DNA of 12,459 bases, taken from NCBI GenBank assembly GCA_029558215.1, contig JAKQFZ010000416.1, forward strand, positions 1-12,459, given 5' to 3'. A program made the position numbers and the translations under genes. Position 1 is the first letter of the stretch; each line of letters opens with the position of its first letter. Below the pieces are notes generated by a model. The model saw nothing but the letters and a program-made list of their open reading frames with translations. It made no database searches and was not told where the DNA came from. This DNA comes from Candidatus Omnitrophota bacterium. Lineage in GTDB: Bacteria > Hinthialibacterota > Hinthialibacteria > JAKQFZ01. Positions 1-5,179 of this stretch are shown one piece after another.

Positions 1-535
1 TGTTGTCGTCTGTTTCTACAACGCGGCACCAGACTCTCTGGAGGCAGGGCGGGTCGTCGGTTCGAGGGTCTATGCGCGTGTTCCAAGTGATGGCTTGTGC
101 ACGGCGGGTATGAGGACTTTTTGCCAGTCTCGAACACATCAGATCCAGTTGGTCTGTTGTCTCTCCATCCATCTCAAAGGCGCAAAGCCTGCCATGGTAA
201 GTGTACGTCCATCGAGTATCGGAACTCTCAGATCCCTTCTCGAGTTCCGAACGACCTTTCACCCAGTAATCGTGGGCGCCGTGTACCACTTCCATCACAT
301 ATTCTGCCAGCGCGCCAAGGCTGTCCGCAAAAGAACGATGGAAGCGCGGTTGGCAGAAGGGATCTTCAATGGCGATGGCGACGGTGGCATCTCGACTGGG
401 TGGATCGTCCGGACGGTCATATTCGGTTCGGACGGGGATACCCTCGTTCCAGACCCTTCTGAGAGCCGTCTCATAGGCTTCCGGAATGCTCCGCTCGTGT
501 ATGGCGATGAAAGGGATGTTTCCAGTGCAGTTCAT
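1..535 (-). CDS. Thymidylate synthase-like protein, archaeal/methanogen type (3' end beyond left edge)
   Basis: I translated the minus strand from the ATG at 535-533; the frame stays open to the window edge, giving 178 residues without a stop. The thymidylate synthase signature is visible: paired arginines R144-R145, then ITWN (149-152) and DPPCLQ (161-166), where C164 would be the catalytic nucleophile that attacks C6 of dUMP. A YTYHGRL stretch (111-117) precedes it, as in archaeal synthases that have PPCLQ where the E. coli ThyA type has PCH. The family converts dUMP to dTMP using methylene-folate in the cytoplasm. The N-terminus (IPFIAIHERSIPEAYE) fits the usual family start. Open frame also continues upstream of the ATG to about 595, but without a clear better start; a GGGAG lies about 11 bases before the ATG. 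The C-terminal folate/dUMP-binding part is outside the window, so activity cannot be judged. A dCMP hydroxymethylase-type relative is a less likely alternative. Confidence 0.78.
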   Translation of the reverse strand, partial: MNCTGNIPFIAIHERSIPEAYETALRRVWNEGIPVRTEYDRPDDPPSRDATVAIAIEDPFCQPRFHRSFADSLGALAEYVMEVVHGAHDYWVKGRSELEKGSESSDTRWTYTYHGRLCAFEMDGETTDQLDLMCSRLAKSPHTRRAQAITWNTRIDPRTDDPPCLQRVWCRVVETDDN

Positions 536-594
536 TGTCTTCTCAATCTCCCAAAGAGTTACCAGGATCAAAAGAACCTCATCACTGTGGACTG

Positions 595-623
595 AAAATA
601 CAGCGGAACAAGACACGAAGCAA
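595..623 (-). promoter_or_regulatory. Candidate sigma-70 promoter for the thymidylate synthase-like gene
   Basis: On the minus strand, TTGCTT (618-623) and TATTTT (595-600) are spaced by 17 bases. They lie just downstream of the pilin terminator and about 60 bases upstream of the synthase ATG. The position is right for an independent promoter, but both hexamers match the consensus only in part, so this is a weak call. Confidence 0.25.
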
Positions 624-627
624 GTGA

Positions 628-664
628 AGAACCGTTCCGGTCACCCTCTGACCAGAACGGTTCT
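628..664 (-). terminator. Long hairpin terminator downstream of the pseudopilin gene
   Basis: Arms 628-643 and 649-664 form a 16-bp stem with a 5-base loop. As minus-strand RNA every position pairs, counting one G-U wobble. As plus-strand RNA that position is a C/A mismatch, which favours function on the minus strand. It lies 37 bases past the pilin stop and ahead of the next minus-strand gene. The sequence after the stem (TTCTTC) is only mildly T-rich, so Rho-independent strength is uncertain; an RNA-stabilising 3' hairpin is the alternative. Confidence 0.65.
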
Positions 665-701
665 CTTCTGATATGTGTCGTCAAATCCCGCCCCAGAAAA
701 A

Positions 702-1331
702 CTAGCGATGGTTGTTCTTCATCTGGGCAAATTTCTGGCAACGGATAATCTCGCCCGGGCTGACGGTTCCATTGCTCGGATCGTAGAGAACTCGAATACC
801 GAAAGTGCCCAACTCGTAGGGTCCATAGGTTTTGTCGGGCCCGTAGCTACTGACTGTCCAGCGTCCATAGCCAACGAAGCTTCCATTGCCATTGATGTAG
901 ATGTTGCCTCGTGTGTTCCAGAAAGCGTCGGAGTAGTCAAGGTAAGTGCTCTTGAAGTCCCAGTATTCATAGCGGCGGTAGTAGTTTTCATCTGCGCCGG
1001 CGGGCATGGGATCCTCTGTTCTGAAAGGATCCTGCATCTGAGTGACATTCTTCAAATAGGCAATAGGTGTCGTCAGAGAGTTCGGCAGGCGCGTATCATC
1101 TACATAGGTATGAGGTCCGGGGGCCGGCGAGTCCAATGGATAGACGTTGTTATCCACCAGATAGGACTCTATAGCAGTTCCCGATGCCTGCATATCTGCC
1201 TGCGCACGCGCCACCTTGGCTCTCATCTGTGCCATCAGGAAGTTGGGGATGGCGATGGCTGCCAGGATGCCGATGATCGCCACAACAATAAGAAGTTCAA
1301 TCAACGTAAAACCAAGTCTTCTATTTCTCAT
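702..1331 (-). CDS. Type IV pilin-like protein (GspG-like pseudopilin)
   Basis: The protein has 209 residues and a class III (prepilin) signal: a short basic leader MRNRRLG, cleavage expected between G7 and F8, then FTLIELLIVVAIIG with the conserved Glu at mature position 5 and a hydrophobic helix to about residue 30. Prepilin peptidase would cleave and N-methylate it, and it would join a type IV pilus or type II secretion pseudopilus in the inner membrane. The segment after the helix (IPNFLMAQMRAKVARAQADM, then a VDNNVYPLD region) is typical of GspG-like pseudopilins. The C-terminal part, including YDPSNGTVSPGEIIR near the end, resembles pilins that occur in many copies in Planctomycetes- and Sumerlaeota-like genomes (remembered resemblance). 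No other secretion or pilus gene is nearby, so it is a lone pilin. A good ribosome binding site, GAGGAG (1338-1343), lies 6 bases before the ATG. The specific role is unknown. Confidence 0.9.
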   Translation of the reverse strand: MRNRRLGFTLIELLIVVAIIGILAAIAIPNFLMAQMRAKVARAQADMQASGTAIESYLVDNNVYPLDSPAPGPHTYVDDTRLPNSLTTPIAYLKNVTQMQDPFRTEDPMPAGADENYYRRYEYWDFKSTYLDYSDAFWNTRGNIYINGNGSFVGYGRWTVSSYGPDKTYGPYELGTFGIRVLYDPSNGTVSPGEIIRCQKFAQMKNNHR

Positions 1332-1771
1332 CTCTTGCTCCTCAAATAATAGAAAGAAAAATCCAACAAACTTGACTCAAAAAAACTGCTGAGTTGCTAT
1401 TGCCTCAAAAGGCATGCGAAAGACAAAATCCGGCGAAGCATCACCTCGCTTTCCCAAAATTGAAAGATTCTCTACCCACCGGATTCATTGTATGGAGTTC
1501 CATGCATTGGTGCAAGCAAAAAAATCATTGGCATTTTTCTCTCAGACGGTGGTAGACTATCCCAAATTGACACTGAGTCCTAAAGAGGTCTGCCGTCTGC
1601 CGAGCAAGCATCAGCGTGAGTGGGTATAGCCCACGCGCCTGCTGATGGAAGAATGCTCGAAGGATAGCGTGAATTGTATTTCGGGGGCTTGTTGCTCCGG
1701 TTTGCGTTCTTTCTGGGGAAGATGGGACAAAGGGAGACGTGAGAGGCACGATAGATACTTGGATAGGGAAA
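1332..1771. other. Gene-free divergent intergenic region between pseudopilin and histidine kinase genes
   Basis: These 440 bases separate two divergent genes. Open frames here (plus 1414-1629; minus 1525-1821) have no recognisable protein features, and the latter overlaps the kinase gene. The pilin ribosome binding site lies at the left end. A TTGGCA at 1528-1533 could be a -35 box for the kinase operon, but the best -10 (TAGACT, 1553-1558) is 19 bases away, so I do not call it a promoter. A short perfect hairpin TGCCT-CAAA-AGGCA lies near 1400. A larger imperfect inverted repeat at 1609-1647 is listed separately. Confidence 0.6.
1609..1647. repeat. Imperfect inverted repeat in the leader of the histidine kinase operon
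   Basis: Outer arms CATCAGC (1609-1615) and GCTGATG (1641-1647) are perfectly complementary. Inside them GTGGG (1620-1624) and CCCAC (1630-1634) close a TATAG loop, with an asymmetric internal region between the two stems. It lies about 125 bases upstream of the kinase start. There is no T-tract on either strand, so it is not an obvious terminator. It could be an operator or a leader RNA structure. Confidence 0.4.
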
Positions 1772-3676
1772 ATGGTGACAATTTCACTTAGAACGAAGAT
1801 TCTTCTCATCCTTCTCGGCATTTTCGCCGTGTATGCTCTTCTGAACTACGGAGTTCAACACTATGTCATCTATCCCAGGTTCGTTCTGCTCGAAGAAGAA
1901 GAAGCCAAGCGGAACATGAATCGAGCGATCCAAGCCCTCCAAAGAGAGATCCATGGTCTTGAGTGGTTCTGTCACGACTGGTCTGCCTGGGATGACATTT
2001 ACATCTATGCTCAGGATCGGAATGAGGCTTTTGCCGAAACCAATCTGACTCCGACCCTTCTGGAAGACTACAAACTGGATATTGTCTACATTGCCAGTGC
2101 CACCGGTGACCGGATTTGGTCACGTGATATCCGGATGACTTCCGAAGGATATACTCCGCTTGAGGAGTTTCCAACGGAAGGAATTTCTGTCGAACATCCC
2201 ATCATGTCGGTGTTGAAAGCACCTGGACCCTACGAACGCGTAACTGTCAATGGAATCATTCAGACCTCAGCCGGCCCCCTGCTGTTTGCATCCAGGCCGA
2301 TTGTGAGTAGTCAGCACGAGGGACCGCCCTCGGGAGTACTCATCATGGCGCGTTTTCTCGACGCTGTCCGAATCAAGACCCTTGAAGAGCAGACACAACT
2401 GAAGATCAGCATCCGGCACCTGGCAGACCCGAATATCCCCCCTCAGGGAAAGAGTGCCCTGTCGCGGTTGAAGGGAACCACTTCGGTGCCCTATCTGAAG
2501 GCGTCAGCGACCAGGCAGTACATTTTTGAGGTCTTTCCCGACTATTCGAATCACCCGTGCCTGTTGATAGAAGTCTCCTTCCCAAGACACATCACAAACC
2601 AAGGCAGGCTGGCAACTCTGTTTGCGACTGTGTCCCTTCTTATTGGTGGGCTGATCGGCCTCCTCGTGTTGATGACCCTGCTTCACAAGGCGATTGTGTC
2701 ACCTGTTATCCAACTCAGAGATCACATGGTACGAGTGGGAGAGACCGACGATCTTTCCGCCAAACTCGCCTCAGACAGGGATGATGAGATCGGTGTTCTT
2801 GCACGTGAGTTTGACCGGATGGTCGGTCATCTTGCCGATGCCCGAAAGAAGCTTCTGGAGCACTCATACAAAGTCGGGAAAGCGGAAGTGGCCGCCGAAG
2901 TCCTGCACAATGTGCGCAATTCGCTCAGTCCGATCTCTGGAGCCATCACTTTTCTTCGGGATCGAATTAGGAACACTCATTTTGAGCGTATCGAGGCGGT
3001 CAAGAGCGAGTTGGCGCAGAGCAGTGTTGATCCGCAAAGAGCTAAGGATCTGAACCAATATCTCGTCATCTTTTGTGACAGGGTCTGTGCTTTTCTTCGG
3101 GAGTCGCAGGGGAAACTGGTTGAGATTGACGAGGACATCGTTCGGATTGAACAACTGCTGGCACAACAGGACGCGGAATCCCACATCTCGGAGAGACCCA
3201 AGGAACGGGTTCAACTTGGTGATATCGTACAAGATGCCGTTGCCAAAACTAGTTTTGCTATCCAGGAATTCCTGCGGTATCATCTGAGTGTAGACGATGA
3301 GGCGCGGTCTCAGGTGATTCGCACCGACAGAAATGCTCTGGTTCAGATCATTGCCTGTCTACTCAGCAATGCTTCCGAGTCTGTGCAGAAATCGTCAGAA
3401 GGTGAAGGCAAAGTTTCCGTTCGGGCGTACCGGGAACAGGCTCAAGGAAAGGAAAACCTTCACGTAGAGATACTGGATAATGGTCAAGGCATGACAGACG
3501 AGGTTCTGGGACAGTTATTTCAGCGGGGATTTTCGACTAAGCAGGGAGAGAAGGCCGGCCCTGGATTGCATTGGTGCGCCAATGTTCTCAGGATGCTTGG
3601 TGGTTCGATTCGAGCCGAGAGCCAAGGCTCAGGCCACGGTACCTGTCTTCATCTTGTGCTTCCCGCCGCCGACTGA
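1772..3676 (+). CDS. Membrane sensor histidine kinase, CHASE4-HAMP-HisKA-like-HATPase
   Basis: From the ATG at 1772 the protein has 634 residues. Order: ISLRTK then a first membrane helix (about 9-27); an extracytoplasmic sensor to about 275 that looks like a CHASE4 domain (HDWSAWDDIYIY at 68-79); a second helix (about 280-305); HAMP (about 306-355); a dimerisation/phosphoacceptor region with AEVLHNVRNSLSPI and presumed phospho-His H379; and a GHKL ATPase with N-box N533 (SNASESV), G1 DNGQGM (569-574), GFST and a GPGLHWCANVL G2-type segment. It should autophosphorylate in response to an outside signal and pass phosphate to the regulator encoded 38 bases downstream. The LHNVRN H-box replaces the usual HExRTPL and belongs to a known LHNVxN kinase subgroup. 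Start choice: a GTG at 1739 would add 11 residues, but its GGGAG ends only 2 bases before it; ATG 1772 puts the start directly before the membrane anchor. Neither ribosome site is ideal. The kinase has no receiver domain of its own. The ligand is unknown. Confidence 0.88.
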   Translation: MVTISLRTKILLILLGIFAVYALLNYGVQHYVIYPRFVLLEEEEAKRNMNRAIQALQREIHGLEWFCHDWSAWDDIYIYAQDRNEAFAETNLTPTLLEDYKLDIVYIASATGDRIWSRDIRMTSEGYTPLEEFPTEGISVEHPIMSVLKAPGPYERVTVNGIIQTSAGPLLFASRPIVSSQHEGPPSGVLIMARFLDAVRIKTLEEQTQLKISIRHLADPNIPPQGKSALSRLKGTTSVPYLKASATRQYIFEVFPDYSNHPCLLIEVSFPRHITNQGRLATLFATVSLLIGGLIGLLVLMTLLHKAIVSPVIQLRDHMVRVGETDDLSAKLASDRDDEIGVLAREFDRMVGHLADARKKLLEHSYKVGKAEVAAEVLHNVRNSLSPISGAITFLRDRIRNTHFERIEAVKSELAQSSVDPQRAKDLNQYLVIFCDRVCAFLRESQGKLVEIDEDIVRIEQLLAQQDAESHISERPKERVQLGDIVQDAVAKTSFAIQEFLRYHLSVDDEARSQVIRTDRNALVQIIACLLSNASESVQKSSEGEGKVSVRAYREQAQGKENLHVEILDNGQGMTDEVLGQLFQRGFSTKQGEKAGPGLHWCANVLRMLGGSIRAESQGSGHGTCLHLVLPAAD

Positions 3677-3714
3677 CCCAAGCCTGGGGTGCGCTTGGCA
3701 TAAGGATTGACCTA

Positions 3715-4803
3715 ATGGGTGACCATCTCAGGATACTGGCAGCGGATGATGAGCCGTCCGTGCTCAGTCTCTACGGTGAGATTCTCTCTCCTTCTCAAGC
3801 CAGTGACGGTGATGACGTGATGGCAGCTCTGGAGGCAAAAATCTTCGGGGTTGGCCAAGCGGACGTTCCGGTGGGTCCCGTTTTTGACCTGGTCTTGTGT
3901 TCGCAGGGGGATGAAGCCCTTGAGAAGATTCGGTCCTCTATTGACGACGAAGATCCCTTCTCGGCGGCCTTCCTGGATGTCCGAATGCCTCCTGGGCCGG
4001 ACGGCGTTTCTGTCGCCGAGAGCATTCGCGTTCTGGATCCTTTCATCAATATCGTCATTGTCACGGGTTACTCCGATGTAGATCCCCTGGAGATTGCCCG
4101 TCGTGTTCCGCCAGCGGATAAGTTGCTTTACGTACAGAAGCCTTTTCATGTGCATGAGATTCGGCAGTTTGCTTCTGCCTTGACGGCAAAGTGGCTCCTG
4201 GAGAGGAGGCTTGCCATCATCATGTCCGAGCTGGAGCAAAAGATTGAAGAACGCACCAAGGAATTGATCAAGGTCAATCAGGAACTCGTTGACACCAACA
4301 AAGTCCTGGAAAAACTCTCACTTACCGATGACCTGACCAAACTCTACAACAAGCGATATTTCAACAAGAAGATTGCCGAATGGGTCACCTATTCCAAGAG
4401 ATATAAAGCCCCACTTTCACTCATCATGTTCGACATTGACCATTTCAAGCAATACAACGATCTCAAAGGTCATCTCATGGGGGATCTCCTGCTGGAGAAA
4501 CTGGGTCAGCTGGTCCAGCACTCCCTGCGTCGGCAGATTGACACGGCCTTTGGTGGAATCGAATCCAGCTATCGTTTCGGCGGAGAGGAATTCGCGATCA
4601 TTTTGCCTCGAACCGATCGCAGTGGAGCCCACATTGTCGCCGAGAGGCTTCGCTCCAATGTCGAGAAAGAGACTGGCGTTACCATCAGCGTTGGCGTGAC
4701 CGACTTTGACGAGGAAAAGGATGACGCAGCAAGCCTGGTTCACAAGGCGGACTTGAATCTCTACGAGGCCAAGAAACGTGGCCGAAACTGTGTTGTTTCC
4801 TGA
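3715..4803 (+). CDS. Response regulator with GGDEF diguanylate cyclase output
   Basis: From ATG 3715 the protein has 362 residues. The receiver domain shows the acidic pair D11-D12 (AADDEP), phosphoacceptor D88 (FLDVRMP), T117 and K142 (QKPF). A charged coiled-coil-like linker (about 170-203, SELEQKIEERTKELIK) leads into a GGDEF domain starting LTDDLTKLYNKRYF, with FDIDHF (239-244) and an active-type signature GGEEF (289-293). It should make c-di-GMP from two GTP when phosphorylated by the upstream kinase. Ribosome site AAGGA (3702-3706) lies 8 bases before this ATG; a longer frame from 3571 lies inside the kinase gene and is rejected. The receiver has about 30 extra residues between the first helix and the FDLVLCSQGDEAL segment. 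The allosteric inhibitory I-site RxxD is absent: the residues at that position are G280, I282-E283. From memory, receivers with the MPPGPDGV and RRVPPADKLLY motifs form a distinct subfamily often paired with LHNVxN kinases. Confidence 0.92.
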   Translation: MGDHLRILAADDEPSVLSLYGEILSPSQASDGDDVMAALEAKIFGVGQADVPVGPVFDLVLCSQGDEALEKIRSSIDDEDPFSAAFLDVRMPPGPDGVSVAESIRVLDPFINIVIVTGYSDVDPLEIARRVPPADKLLYVQKPFHVHEIRQFASALTAKWLLERRLAIIMSELEQKIEERTKELIKVNQELVDTNKVLEKLSLTDDLTKLYNKRYFNKKIAEWVTYSKRYKAPLSLIMFDIDHFKQYNDLKGHLMGDLLLEKLGQLVQHSLRRQIDTAFGGIESSYRFGGEEFAIILPRTDRSGAHIVAERLRSNVEKETGVTISVGVTDFDEEKDDAASLVHKADLNLYEAKKRGRNCVVS

Positions 4804-4854
4804 GAAGAGCGGCCGCGAGTCACTCTCGATTCATCCCAATCACACACTCCAAGC

Positions 4855-5092
4855 ACGTCCAAGCGTATCCGCTCAGTTACACAGGGTATGGTTGTCATTC
4901 TGAATCCTTCGGCGGAGTCTATCCTGAGCAAAGCCGAAGGACTCAGGACAGGTTCCGCGACGCTCTGGGAGCGGGATGAAGAATCTCTCTTTACTGCAGA
5001 ATCCAGAGAGATTCCTCACTCCTTCGCCAAGCCTCAGTCGTTCGGAATGACAGTCTCCGCCCTTGTGTAACTGAGCCAGTACGTCTAAGCGT
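4855..5092. mobile_element. MITE-like non-coding element with nested inverted repeats and flanking direct repeats
   Basis: Outer inverted arms CTCAGTTACACAGGG (4872-4886) and CCCTTGTGTAACTGAG (5060-5075) are complementary except for one extra base; the match continues imperfectly outward to CGTA (4864-4867) and TACG (5080-5083). Imperfect 12-base direct repeats, ACGTCCAAGCGT (4855-4866) and ACGTCTAAGCGT (5081-5092), flank the arms, each 5 bases away. Inside is a second inverted pair, GTCATTCTGAA (4894-4904) and TTCGGAATGAC (5041-5051). Deeper still, GAATCTCTCT (4981-4990) pairs perfectly with AGAGAGATTC (5005-5014). There is no transposase and the internal 60-codon frame looks spurious. The inner GTCATTCTGA...GAATGAC plan resembles dispersed intergenic repeats seen in many environmental bacterial genomes (from memory). 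A large structured-RNA or terminator function is an alternative. Mobility is inferred, not shown. Confidence 0.6.
4981..5014. repeat. Perfect 10-bp inverted repeat at the centre of the nested element
   Basis: GAATCTCTCT and AGAGAGATTC are separated by 14 bases. This is the innermost strong stem of the 4855-5092 element. Its symmetry means it could form on either strand. Confidence 0.6.
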
Positions 5093-5179
5093 CAATACTG
5101 ATTGACATCTATCTCAAATGTTGGCAGGTTGAAGTTCCAGTGGGGTAACTCAGAGGGGTTTCCAGGAGAGGTGGCGACG

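Larger units (their letters stand above)
4804..5179. other. Gene-free region between the diguanylate cyclase and the secreted protein gene
   Basis: Most of these 376 bases are the nested-repeat element at 4855-5092. The left 50 bases contain a GCGGCCGC palindrome (4809-4816) and no convincing terminator for the kinase/cyclase operon. To the right of the element, TTGACA (5102-5107) is a perfect -35 hexamer, but no acceptable -10 lies 16-18 bases downstream, so a promoter for the next gene is only possible. AGGAGAGGTGG just before 5180 gives the ribosome site for the next gene. Confidence 0.6.

Noticed and set aside
95..595. Plus-strand open frame of 166 codons, with a second one at 97-462
   Set aside because: They lie opposite the thymidylate synthase-like gene, whose conserved catalytic motif is clear; their translations show no domain.
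675..1349. Plus-strand open frame of 224 codons
   Set aside because: It is antisense to the pseudopilin gene, which has a diagnostic prepilin signal and a good ribosome site.
1414..1821. Small open frames on both strands (plus 1414-1629, minus 1525-1821)
   Set aside because: Their translations have no recognisable features or convincing ribosome sites, and the minus frame runs into the start of the kinase gene.
3571..3714. N-terminal extension of the response regulator starting inside the kinase gene
   Set aside because: The extra 48 residues lie in another frame of conserved kinase sequence, while AAGGA is well placed for the ATG at 3715, where the receiver fold begins.
4801..4840. GC-rich palindrome after the diguanylate cyclase as a terminator
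   Set aside because: GCGGCCGC and the short CGAG/CTCG pairing do not make a stable stem with a T-tract.
4888..5070. 60-codon open frame inside the nested repeat element
   Set aside because: It follows the repeat boundaries exactly and has no ribosome site; frames like this are a by-product of GTCATTC-type repeats.
5102..5179. Upstream TTG start adding 26 residues to the secreted protein
   Set aside because: It would place a polar segment before the signal peptide, and the ATG at 5180 has a much better ribosome site.
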